Position numbers and translations under genes: made by a program. Below, in pieces: positions 40,224 through 51,544 of a DNA stretch of 64,000 bases. A model generated the notes under the pieces. That model searched no databases, had not been told where the DNA came from, and saw only the letters and a program-made list of their open reading frames with translations. Each line of letters opens with the position of its first letter. Position 1 is the stretch's first letter. Where the stretch lies: positions 7,750,001-7,814,000 of the forward strand of contig CM074759.1 of NCBI GenBank assembly GCA_037355855.1. The letters run 5' to 3'. This stretch comes from Pseudo-nitzschia pungens. Taxonomy: Eukaryota; Bacillariophyta; Bacillariophyceae; Bacillariales; Bacillariaceae.

Positions 40224-43016
40224 TCAATGATAGTCCGATGCATTGAACGACTTTGTTCCCGTTGTCACCCAGTCAAAGGCCTTACTCCATCTGTTGTATT
40301 GCTGAACATGTATCTTGAAGGGATGGATTGCTGCGTGATGAGTGTTTGGTAGAAGGGCCTCCTCGCATTTGGAAACCATCTCCGGCGTCCCACGAACATG
40401 CTGATAATCCCAATTTGTACACAAATTGAGACTTTGAAAGTCCAGATCCTGAGAAGCCTCGAGCATTAGTTCAATAATCTTGGGAAACGCACATTCTAAA
40501 AATACATCGTTGGAAGCAAACACAGCGGCAAAGCTCTCATACAACTCTGCAGCAGAAGTTGGTACGTATAACATATCGGCTTGCATATGAATCAGCATAG
40601 TCAAAAATGGATCTCCGCCTTCCATGCTTTCGTCTCGTTCCACAAAAAAATCAGATCTCGAATCCTTTACCACATTAGAAAATCCAGTCTCGCACATGGG
40701 TGTCCAATACAACAAACCGACATCATTTTTTAGATGTTTGATTACGCCGTTGCGGTGGACTCGAATAAACGGCGTATGTAATTTGCTGGGGACTTCGGGT
40801 GTCGTTCCCAACATAGTTGTTTTTCGGTTTACGCCATCAAAAATGTTCGTGACGTTCAACAGCATATCGTCGTGAGTGTACAACACCCCATTAATCTTTG
40901 GATTTCCTTTGTACTTTGTGACTACGGAGAGGAGGTTGGACACGGGGGAATAAAAGCCCTTATCACCCTTATGGCGGACGTCATTGGCCTGGATATCGAT
41001 TTCGTGTTTTCCGGTCAACTCCTCAACCAGACTGTCTGAGAAGTCACCAAGAATGACAACCTTGTGGAAGCGCTGCCTCCATTTTTGGTACCAAAACAAC
41101 ACATCCTTCATGACATGTTCCATTCCAGCATATTTTCCATAATTAAATTGACCCATTACGACCACATCTCGGATGTAGCGCTCCTTTTTGCGAGTGACCT
41201 TTGGGAACTCGTACCCAATTTCAGCTAAAGCAGAGAGCCACAGCTGCAATGCTTGGACGTCTTTGATCCCTATAAAATCGTGCTCATACAAATCTATCCA
41301 GAGTTTCTCCATCCTGACTGGGATGCTCCACCAGTGGTTTTCTTCGTCTGGTTCCATGTCGGCGTCTTCCTCGTTATCATCATTAAACTCCCAGTCGTCC
41401 AAAAATTCTAGCAGCGCTTCTCCTTTGTGGTATAGGTCTTCCTCGGCTCGCTCGTCGACAAGCACAGACTGCTCGTTGTCCCGATGTCGGTAAATGTCGG
41501 GTGGCAATACCACGACCTTCAAGCCATCCTTCCGACTGGTGTCAATTTCACCAAAGATCCGCTGGGCAAAATAGGCCCTCCAAATGTCACTGACCCGCCC
41601 CTCGACACTAAGTGGCAAAAACAGCGCAAAGATGGCTCTTTTCATATGCAGGGAGGCCTGCGCGTTATAAGGGACGTAAGTGTGCGAGGGAACCAGCAAC
41701 GATCCCTCCGTGGAAAGGTGAGATATCCCATTGTAGTAGTTTGATTCTGCTTCTTCTGTGATGTTGGTGGTTGTTGTAGCATGATGCTTGACGTGGCGAC
41801 AAAAGAACATAGGTGTGGGCGTATTTGGTGTTTCTGCGGTGAGAAGATGGACGGTGTCAATATCGGGATGGTGGTCAGCTACAAATTGCAGAACACCCAC
41901 TTCTTGTTCCAGGGAAATTTCTTCAAGTTGCCCACTCTCAATTGCAATTTTTCCGTGGGTGGCATTGTTGTGAATCTGTGTGATGGGAAATCCTCTCGGC
42001 CATGAGGGACCTTCCACGGTGATACCCATAATGGCGTGGTGGTTGAAGGCCTTTGGTCCCGTGACCACCATGGCGGCGTTTGCGAGCACCTCTGTGTCGT
42101 AGATGGGAGGGATGACCTGCTCCTCCCCGTGTTCGTCCCGTGTCAGGGGCAGAAGGTTGTAGTCATCTAAATCAAAGATTACTTTCGCACCGTGAGCAAT
42201 TGCGTACAAGTATCCAACATTTTTGCGAGCCATGTGACCGAATGGCATCGCCTCCAAAAAGCGTCCAACAGCAGTGTTTTTGCTTTTGTTCTCCCTCGTG
42301 TTTTTGACAGTACGTGTACCATTCGAAGTCACAATCTCTTTTTCCTTCTCAATCCATTCCAGTTGGGTTTTGACCGACAAAAAGATAACAACGTCTCCAT
42401 CTGGATCCGGATCTCTCTTTGTGTCTGCATCTGCATCTGGATCAGGATCATTGTCGGAATCTAAATGTTGCAATTGTCGGATGTATCTGTTCTTCAAGTG
42501 AAAATTTGATTGGGTGCCGTCGGTTTTTTTTTTCATAATTTCCAGTTGTTCCATGTAGTCCTCGGAAGTGTTTTCATTGGCCACAATCACTGTGCACTAA
42601 TCTTTCGCATTGGTAGCTCTTCGAACAGCCTCGCTGGGTAAAACATCGGTGGCGACAACAGTCCATTTTGTGCAATGAACAACGGCAGGATCTGCTCGGA
42701 GGGATGATGATGATAATTTGTGTTCGTTTTGGTGCTTGTATTTTGTGGGAAGGAAGACCCGTTCTCCATCAAAGGTGCGAACCTTCTTCGCGTGAAACTG
42801 CTTTCCCCGTGATGAGGTCTTGGTCTTGAGTGTGGATCGATTTTGCACGTTTGATTGGTTTAATAGGTTACGGTCTCTAAGCAATGATTGGATCGAAAGC
42901 GAAAGCGCAAGCACAAGAACTACAACTAACAAATGGCGTTTCATTCTCACAAAATGGTATGCAGATGTCAGCCTCTTGTTAAGCTTCTTGTTGCTGTTGG
43001 AGTTTTCCAATCCCAT
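40224..43016 (-). pseudogene. STELLO-like (DUF288) glycosyltransferase gene with in-frame TAG
   Basis: One frame of 931 codons from ATG 43016 to the stop at 40224, broken only by TAG at 42597-42599. The N-terminus is a type II membrane anchor (RHLLVVVLVLALSLSIQSLL) followed by CTKWTVVATD and, after the stop, CTVIVANENTSEDY, which together form the family's N-terminal strand region. NVGYLYAIAHGAKVIFDLDD is the DUF288/STELLO hallmark with an Asp-rich nucleotide-sugar site; STELLO proteins act in the Golgi and organise polysaccharide synthesis in plants. The C-terminal half includes VLYTHDDMLLN and LLYWTPMC. All else is intact. The TAG sits where a Trp is usual, so a single G-to-A change, a sequencing error or readthrough are all possible. 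Confidence 0.75.
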
Positions 43017-43118
43017 GGTGGTGGTGTCCCTCGATGTGCCCTAATGAGCTAAGGTTACCGGTATTGTTCCCGAAACTAACATAATTGAACTACTACGTGT
43101 CCCCTACACGACTTTCAG

Positions 43119-44025
43119 TGGAAAAAAAACCCACTTGAACCCATGTCACTCCATGAACCCACGAATTTGTTTTTTTTTAAACCCACGATAACCCACGATA
43201 ACCCACAATAACCCACGAAATAACCCACGATACTACGAGTCCGATAACAATTGAGACTGGTCGAGTATGCGCCCAAAATGAACTGAATATTCCTGAACCA
43301 AAATGGAATGTGCAGGGAAGGAGAACATACCAATGCAAAAAATTATTCTGTAGTAAAGAAATTGTTATAACCTCTTACAGTATCCTATTTTGTTACTAGA
43401 AACCCCATGTTTGAATGCCTTTCCAATCTCTGTATAAAATCACTTTTTTTGACACAACAGTTCTCCGCATCAGAATAACGAGAACACATACCATACCGAA
43501 CACCTTGACCATGGTGCAGCGAGCAGCAACGCGTCGATATACAGGGGACAGCAGCAGCAACGTCGATAATACAGGGGGGGACAGCAAGCAGCGAGCAGCA
43601 AGCAGCGAGTAGCAAGCAGCGAGTAGCAAGCAGCGAGTAGCAAGCAGCGAGTAGCAAGCAGCAGCAACGCGTCGATAATACACAGGGGGACAGCAAGCAG
43701 CAAGCAGCAACGCGTCGATAATACAGGGGAGCAGCAGCAACGCGTCAATAATACAGGGGACAGCAAGCAGCAGCAACGCGTCGATAATACAAGGGGGGGG
43801 ACAACAAGCAGCAAGCAGCAGCAACGCGTCGATAATACAGGGGGGACAACAAGCAGCAAACGGTTTTTTACATCCTGGGTTATCGTGGGTTATCGTGGGT
43901 TATCATGGGTTATTTTTGTGGGTTAACGTGGGTTAACGTGGGTTCATTCGTGGGTTTTTTTTCACCGTGAAAAACCCACGACTGCAACGTGGGTTTTTTT
44001 TCACCGTGAAAAACCCACGAATTAA
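43119..44025. mobile_element. Foldback element with ACCCACGATA-repeat arms
   Basis: Left arm 43119-43232: GTGGAAAAAAAACCCAC then AACCCACGAT repeats. Right arm 43874-44025: complementary GGGTTATCGT repeats then GTGGGTTTTTTTTCACCG, with the last part duplicated. Between the arms lies a minisatellite (43519-43860). Long inverted arms made of short repeats are typical of foldback-type elements. Confidence 0.6.
43519..43860 (-). repeat. Minisatellite A, left array
   Basis: Units of CAGCAACGCGTCGATAATAC followed by a G-run and ACAGCAAGCAG. This is the reverse complement of the 36-base unit that fills 48576-50310. Confidence 0.88.
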
Positions 44026-44689
44026 ATTGATTTCGACACAAAGTGCGGTAAAACCTTAACTAAGGTTTACGCGCAATTTTTTTTCCAGTTCCGGAGGGCC
44101 CAGAGCAGAACTCGTTGAGAAATCTCTCCAGTACTAATTCTACATGATGTTGTTCAAAATTACATTTTGGCTCCTACTCAACCAATCTTGCGTCCGAAAA
44201 CTGGTTCGCGACCCCTCCCAAAAATTTATTTAGGGGGGTCGCGATTTATTCCTGGCTCATTTTGACGTAGCTTGATTCCTAGCTCTCTCGCGATTCGCAA
44301 CCCCAATCGCGACCCAGTAACTACCTCAATTACGAAAATTACGAAAAAAAAAAAATAAAATTCAAACTCGACCCAAATTTTTTTTCAATCTGACTCATTA
44401 TTACCGACCCTACCATCATTATATATTATGAGACTGTTGCAGAAATTCACTCCCAAAAATTGATTTCTCATCCCGACCCAAAGTATTTCCCATCACACCC
44501 CTCAAGAAATTCATCACAAAAATCACAATTATTACCCGAAGCCCAGGAATCGCGACCCCCATGAAAAAAAATTTTGAAACACTATGAAGCAAAATATAAG
44601 TCTTTCTTTTGATAAATATTGATACTACTCTAATAATTGTTTATTCTCTGTTCAATTTTCTCACACACGCACACACAAATTTTGGTTCG

Positions 44690-45000
44690 TTAGAAGAAGT
44701 GGTCATCCTTGAAATCATCGTCGCTCTTCGTTTCGATCGTCCTCGTCTTCGTCGTCCTTGAAGTCGTCGTTGCTTCTCGCTTCGATCGTCTTCGTCCTCC
44801 CTGAAGTCGTCGTTGCTCTTCGCTCCAAATTGCCTTCCGCTTCGTCGTCCTCCCTGAAATTGTCGTCCTCTCTGAAATTGTCGTTGCTCTTTGCTTCGAT
44901 TGGCTTCGTCGTCCTCTCTGAAATCGTTGTTGCTCTTCGCTTCGATCGTCATCGTCGTCCTTCAAATTGTCGTTGCTCTTTGCTCCGATCATCTTCGTCC
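44690..45000 (-). repeat. Minisatellite B, left array
   Basis: Imperfect ~30-base units of CGAAGAGCAACGACGATTTC and AAGGACGACGACGA, here in minus orientation. The same family occurs in plus orientation at 48060-48540. Minus-strand frames across it give Arg/Asp-rich repeats and are not taken as genes. Confidence 0.8.
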
Positions 45001-45884
45001 TCATGCACACCACACAAATTTTGGTTCAAACGATTTTTAAATAATGGTCATCGTGATAATTTCATCCATACCGGTATCTGTACTGCCAGTAAAGGTCTCC
45101 TCACATCGCATCATATTTCATCAGTTGCAATCGCATCATTTTGTCAGTTGCGATCACATCATATTTGTCTTGCGATCGCAATATGTGTCAGTTGCCCCGT
45201 CGCATCATTTTTCGCATCATTTTTCAGTTGCCCCGTCGAATTACTAAAGTTGATTCTTCCCTATCAGTAGCAAGCAGGCAACTCAATTCAGAATTAGAAC
45301 AATTGAAATCCATTATCAATACCCCAGATCTTGATGTGCTTCACTCACCGTTGCATTATATTTCATTTGCCGTTGCATCCTATTTCATCAGCAGTTGCGG
45401 TCGCCTCCTTATCAGGAGCAAGCAGGCAAGTCAATGATGCACAGTTAGACGAATCAAAATCCATTATTAATACCTCCTCCAACCTTGATGTGGTTCACTT
45501 ACCATTTCCAGTTGCCGTCTTTCTTGTTCCATTTCGACCCAAAATTATGTGAAGTAAGATTTACGACACATGCATTTTCTGTCATGCATTTATTTGCTGA
45601 GAATTGATTTCTTCTACATGATACTAGCAGTAGAGTTACTACTAGTAGTATGTACCGTACTGAAGTAATAGTAGTAGAAACCAGTAGAAACCTGATGGTG
45701 ATATCGCGCGCCACCTAAACCACAGAGAGCCTGCCCCGCTGCGCCATAATTTTTGACTGCCTCTTATGTACTACTACCTACGCACTGCAGTAGTATGTAG
45801 CAGCAGTGTATAACTGTGGTACTACTACTACAAGCAGCAAGAATAGTACTACTACCTCAGTGAATATACCATCAAATCAAATAA

Positions 45885-47285
45885 CTGAATGAATCTGGCC
45901 AATCTTTGTGTGATTCCAATGTGAATATTTCTCATCCTATGCATGGGCAAGAGTATGCAAAAAGAAGTATTCAAAAATCACCTATAATTTGGGTGTCACC
46001 ACTGAATAATTAATATTTGGTCCACTACTGGAAAATTCACTAGAAAATACTGTAAAATCACATATCTGAATGAATCTGGCCAATCTTTGTGTGATTCCAG
46101 TTTGAATATTTCTCATCCTATCCATGGGCAAGAGTATGCAAAAAGAAGTATTCAAAAATCACAAATGGTATGGGTGTCACCACTGAATAATTAATATTTG
46201 GTCAACTACTGCGGAATTCACTAGAAAAAAGTAGCAAATCACATATCGGAATGAATCTGGCCAATAGTTGTGTGATTCCAGTGTGAATATTCCTCATACT
46301 GTGCATGGGCAAGAGTATGCAAAAAGAAGTATTCAAAAATCACCTATAATTTGGGTGTCACCACTGAATAATTAATATTTGTTCCACTACTGCGGAATTT
46401 ACTAGAAAAAAGTACCAAATCACATATCTGAATGAATGCGGCCAATAGTTGTGTGATTCCAGTGTGAATATTCCTCATCCTATGCATGGGCAAGAGTATG
46501 CAAAAAGAAGTATTCAAAAATCACCAATAATTTGGGTGTCACCACTGAATAATTAATATTTGTTCCACTACTGCGGAATTTACTAGAAAAAAGTACCAAA
46601 TCACATATCTGAATGAATGCGGCCAATAGTTGTGTGATTCCAGTGTGAATATTTCTCATCCTGTGCATGGGCAAGACTATTCAAAAAGAAGTATTCAAAA
46701 ATCACCTATAATTTGGGTGTCACCACTGAATAATTAATATTTGGCCAACTACTGGAGAATTTACTAGAAAAAAGTACCAAATCACATATCAGAATGAATC
46801 TGGCCAATAGTTGTGTGATTCCAGTGTGAATATTTCTCATCCTGTGCATGGGCAAGACTATTCAAAAAGAAGTATTCAAAAATCACCTATAATTTGGGTG
46901 TCACCACTGAATAATTAATATTTGGCCAACTACTGGAGAATTTACTAGAAAAAAGTACCAAATCACATATCAGAATGAATCTGGCCAATATTTGTGTGAT
47001 TCCAGTGTGAATATTTCTCATCCTGTGCATGGGCAAGAGTATGCAAAAAGAAGTATTCAAAAATCACCAATAATTTGGATGTCACCACTGAATAATTAAT
47101 ATTTGGCCCAGTACCGCAGCATTTAGTAGAAACTGCTGTAAAATCAAATATGTGAATGAATCTAGTCAATATTTTGTGATTCCAGTGTGAATATTTCTCA
47201 TCCTATGCATGGGCAAGAGTATGCAAAAAGAAGTATTCAAAAATCACCAATGGTATGGATGTCACCAGTGAATAACTGAATAGAT
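45885..47285. repeat. 181-bp satellite, eight units
   Basis: The GAATGAATCTGGCC landmark occurs at 45885, 46066, 46247, 46428, 46609, 46790, 46971 and 47152, an exact 181-base period without indels. Units differ by point changes only. Each contains GCATGGGCAAGA(G/C)TAT(G/T)C and an AT-rich CACTGAATAATTAATATTT. Not coding in any frame across units. Confidence 0.93.
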
Positions 47286-47349
47286 CACCTGGTGACAAAT
47301 GCTTCGCAGCAAAAATATTTCTATTGCATCGCGAAAAAGGCAATGCTAC

Positions 47350-47400
47350 AACAAGATTCGAACCAACAACCTTGCATCAGTTGCATCCAACAGTGCCACT
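47350..47400 (-). ncRNA. tRNA-like / SINE-like pol III boxes
   Basis: On the minus strand a B-box GGTTCGAATC (47364-47355) is preceded by an A-box-like TGGCACTGTTGG (47398-47387). The spacing of 22 bases is too short for a tRNA and the T-stem does not pair well. More likely a tRNA-derived SINE remnant than a tRNA gene. Confidence 0.25.
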
Positions 47401-48059
47401 ATTACTGTCTACTGCTGCTGGAAGGGTGTTCTCTCTAACTTTAAATCGTACTACCATCTCGGGGAAGGCTCATCCTGTATAATATGTACCAACAGTAAGG
47501 TAAGGTTTACCGTATCTCCACCTCCACCACTTCGCGCCAAAAGATTTGTACCAGTACCGTACGTACAGTGTACACAGTACTGGAAACCTACACATCCCCT
47601 GCATACAAGCCTCTACAAACCACTAGTTTTTTTTTTGTACTGATCAGCGTGTACAGTTCCTACTGCAAGTTACGTACACTGATGTCATTTTTTCACGCAG
47701 TCTGTACACCCGGTACCGTAGACTACTGTAAAGTACGTAACTATCGCGGTGTTTATTTTCCGCCCCACATCTCCCTCGTACAGGATGTGTCATAATTTTC
47801 GATTTCGTTTCCGTGTTGGAATTTTCTGGCCGGACCAGTTTAAAGTGGGAACAAGGCGCCTGGTACCATCTTGGAGAGACAAATGGCAAAGAAAGTATAG
47901 AACTGATCACTCTTGAAATCCTTGCTGTTATCTTTTGCTATCAAGATAGGGTGGGCTGCAGACCTTGGGTCATCTGGCTTAACCAGACATCTACGAGTAC
48001 GACGCGCGAACGAACCTGCAAAGGACGACAAAGACGATCGGAACAACGAAGACCGAAGA

Positions 48060-48540
48060 CACTAAAAGGTACGACGAAGGTACGATCGTAGAAGAGGGGG
48101 ACGACGACGACGACCGGGACGACGACGACGACCGGAACAACGACGACGACCGGGACGACGACGACGACCGGGACGACGATGACGACCGGAACGACGACGA
48201 CGACTAACCGCCCGTTGTTTATTTTGTACAACCACACACAGATCGTAGCAAAGAGCAACGACGGAGACGATCAGAAGAAAGAGGGACGACAACACTAAAA
48301 GGTACTGTAATTGAATACCGATTTCAAGGACGACGACGACGACGATCGAAACGAAGAGCAACGACGAAGACGATCGAAGCAAAGAGCAACGACGAAGACG
48401 ATCGAAGCGAAGAGCAACGACGATTTCAAGGACGACGACAACGATCGAAACGAAGAGCAATGACGATTTCAAGGACGACGACGAGGGGAACGACGAACGA
48501 CCAATACGATTGTTGAAGAGGGGAATGACCGATACGATCG
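48060..48540 (+). repeat. Minisatellite B, right array
   Basis: Starts with GACGACGACGACCGGGAC runs (48098-48205) and continues as CGAAGAGCAACGACGA units. Inverted relative to 44690-45000. Confidence 0.8.
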
Positions 48541-48575
48541 AAAGACGGCGATAGTTCTTTAAAAATATTCTCGTG

Positions 48576-50310
48576 TATTATCCCCCCTGTATTATCGACG
48601 CGTTGCTGCTTGCTGTCCCCCCATGTATTATCAACGCGTTTTGTATTATCGAGACGCGTTGCTGCTGCTTGCTGTCCCCCCCTGTATTATCGACGCAAGA
48701 CTGCTGTTTGCTGTCCACCCCTGTATTATCGACGCGTTGCTGCTTGCTGCTGCTTGCTGCTGCTTGCTGTCCCCCCCTGTATTATCGACGCGTTTGTATT
48801 ATCGAGACGCGTTGCTGCTGCTTGCTGTCCCCCCCCTGTATGATCAACGCGTTGCTGCTTGCTGCTGCTTGCTGTCCCCCCTGTATTATCGACGCGTTGC
48901 TGCTTGCTGTCCCCCCTGTATTATCGACGCGTTGCTGCTTGCTGTCCCCCCTGTATTTTCGACGCGTTTCTGCTTGCTGTCCCCCCTGTATTATCGACTG
49001 CGTTCGTTGCTGCTTGCTGTCCCCCCTGTATTATGGACGTGTTGCTGCTTGCTGTCCCCCCTGTATTATCGACGCGTTGCTGCTTGCTGCTTGCTGTCCC
49101 CCCCTGTATTATCGACGCGTTGCTGCTTGCTGCTTGCTGTCCCCCCCTGTATTATCGACGCGTTCGTTGCTGCTTGCTGCTTGCTGTCCCCCCCCTGTAT
49201 TATCGACGCGTTGCTGCTTACTGCTTGCTGCCCCCCCTGTATTTTCGACGCGTTCGTTGCTGCTTGCTGCTTGCTGTCCCCCCTGTATTGTCGACGCGTT
49301 CGTTGCTGCTTGCTGCTTGCTGTCCCCCCTGTATTTTCGACGCGTTCGTTGCTGCTTGCTGCCCCCCCCCTGTATTATCGACGCGTTGCTGCTTGCTGCT
49401 TGCTGTCCCCCCCTGTATTATCGACGCGTTGCTGCTGCTTGCTGTCCCCCCCTGTATTATCGACGCGTTGCTGCTTGCTGTCTCCCCTGTATTATCGACG
49501 CGTTTGTATTATCGACGCGTTGCTGCTTGTTGTCCCCCCTGTATTATCGACGTGCTGCTGTTTGTATTATCGACGCGTTGCTGTTTGTATTATCGACGCG
49601 TTGCTGTTTGTATTATCGACGCGTTGCTGTTTGTATTATCGATGCGTTGCTGCTGTTTGCTGCTTGCTGTCCCCCCTGTATTATCGACGCGTTGCTGCTT
49701 GCTGTCCCCCTTGTATTATCGACGGGTTGCTGCTGCTTGCTGTCCCCCCTGTATTATCGACGCGTTCGTTGCTTGCTGTCCCCCCTGTATTATCGACGCG
49801 TTGCTGCTGTTTGCTGTTTGCTGTCCCCCCTGTATTAATTGTTTTCTACGTATATTCCTGTACAATTTGTACTGGAAAATCGATTTTTTTGATTGGCTCA
49901 TTCACTCAGCACCTCTATCTGCTTGCTGTCCCCCCTGTATTACCGACACGTCGCTGCTTGCTGCTGCTTGCTGTCCCCCCTGGTGTATTATCGACGCGTT
50001 GCTGTTTGCTGTCCCCCCTGCTGTATTATCGACGCGTTGCTGCTGCTTGCTGTCCCCCCCCCTGTATTATCGACGCGTTGCTGCTGCTTGCTGTCCCCCC
50101 CTGTATTATCGACGCGTTGCTGCTGCTTGCTGTCCCCCCCCCTGTATTATCAACGCGTTTCTGCTGCTTGCTGTTTTATCGACGCGTTGCTGCTTGCTGT
50201 CCCCCCCCTGTATTATCGACGCGTTGCTGCTGCTTGCTGTCCCCCCCTGTATTATCGACGCGTTGCTGCTGCTTGCTGTCCCCCCTGTATTATCGACGTG
50301 TTGCTGCTTT
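48576..50310 (+). repeat. Minisatellite A, right array (36-bp unit)
   Basis: More than forty units of GTATTATCGACGCGTTGCTG plus CTTGCTGTCCCCCC, with variable GCTGCTT counts and C-run lengths. All three forward frames lack stops over long distances, each giving a Cys/Leu-rich repeat peptide. One 60-base interruption (49846-49915) is an inverted match to 38130-38200. Confidence 0.93.
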
Positions 50311-50330
50311 CTGCTTGGTGTCATTGTCAG

Positions 50331-50711
50331 TCCATACTGTGATGGTGTGTGTCGGACCAAAGGGAGGGTGACTTCGGCTTTCGCAGAAGAAATAAAATCC
50401 ATAAGATCGTTCTTAACATAATAAGTTCGGCAATCGCTGTTGGAATAGAGATGCCTGGAGAGGCCTTGAGATACGTATCGGTAGGTGTGAAAGTGGCTCG
50501 ATTCTTGTTTGTATCCCTTGAAGGATTTTGATTTTCTTCTTCTTCCCGAGGCAATGCAGTTGCGACAATGGAATGTCTTGGGTATTCTGGGCTCATTGGC
50601 AAAGTGCCTTGGGTCCGACGAAGCTTTCGGCATGGTGGTGTGTGTTTTTGTGATGCGATGTCCCGGTATGTGATGTGACACCACTGAAAAAAAAAGTTCA
50701 CAAAGGTGCAC
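50331..50711 (-). pseudogene. Zinc-finger-like fragment, probably from a transposon
   Basis: A minus-strand frame outside the minisatellite encodes MPKASSDPRHFANEPRIPKTFHCRNC... (ATG 50633) with a later GLSRHLYSNSDC. The Cys-x2-Cys and His/Cys spacing recalls a DNA-binding finger. The frame then runs into minisatellite A, so the C-terminus is lost. Function not known; low confidence that it is a real protein. Confidence 0.35.
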
Positions 50712-51544
50712 GACGTAACACTTTTGTGTGATTGAAGTAAATTGGATTAAAAATTATTTGTTGTGTTGAGTCAAGTGTGTCAAATGTGTAAAATGGAATG
50801 AAAGTGTGAAGAGGGACTGAATGTCAGGGTCTAGAACAGAACATTTCCGTCGACACGTTGGGGGAGTTGAGAAAAGGGAGAAATGTGGTTGAGAATAATG
50901 GAAAAAAGTTGAGAATAATAGAAAAGAGGTTGTGAAATAAAAAATTGGGGTTGAATTTTTTTTAGACAAGTCGCGATTGGGTCGCGATCGGGTCGCGATT
51001 GGTCGCGATGGGTCGCGAACCAGTTTTCGGACGTGACTTGATAACACCAGATAAACCAACTCTGGGCACAAAGGTTGGATGGACATAGGTGGTATGGCTT
51101 CAAGTCTATTGCAACTGCTTCCAATTCAATCACCATGCTGGTCAGGAGGAGTTGCTGTAGCCTAATATGTACATGAATTTGTGTAGAAAATTAGTAGCAG
51201 AATTTCTTTCTGGGAAAGAATGACCGAGTCGTGTAGTAGACTCCAGTAGAAAAATGTACCACCAGACGAAGGTCAAAATGCCCTACACTCCCAAGCAAAG
51301 GACGAGATTAAAGTCGTGGAGGGGATGTATGTATGTGTGTGTAGGTATATATGTGGAAGGTATGATTGTTGGGTGTGTATATCATATATGTAGGTATATA
51401 TACATGGAAGGTATTAGATGGATACATTACAACAACTTGTACTCCAAGTAGATAGGTGGAAAGTGTCTTGGGAGAACCTTAAGCTTGTTTGCTTAAGTAT
51501 AAAAAATAAACTTGAAAATAAATGTCAGAAGGACAGACCGATGA

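Larger units (their letters stand above)
44191..51033. mobile_element. Segment bounded by perfect 24-bp inverted repeats
   Basis: GTCCGAAAACTGGTTCGCGA (24 bases in all) at 44191-44214 recurs inverted at 51010-51033. Inside the right end are four ATCGCGACCC repeats, and inside the left end GGGGGGTCGCGA. The interior is mostly satellites and minisatellites, with a possible gene fragment at 50331-50630. No matching target duplication is visible, so the status as one transposon is unproven. Confidence 0.45.

Noticed and set aside
45700..45755. Possible tRNA on the minus strand (GGCGCAGCGG)
   Set aside because: No T-arm or acceptor stem can be formed.
48573..50371. Three overlapping ORFs of 421-582 codons
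   Set aside because: They are different frames of one 36-bp minisatellite; no non-repeat domain, no start context, Cys/Leu runs only.
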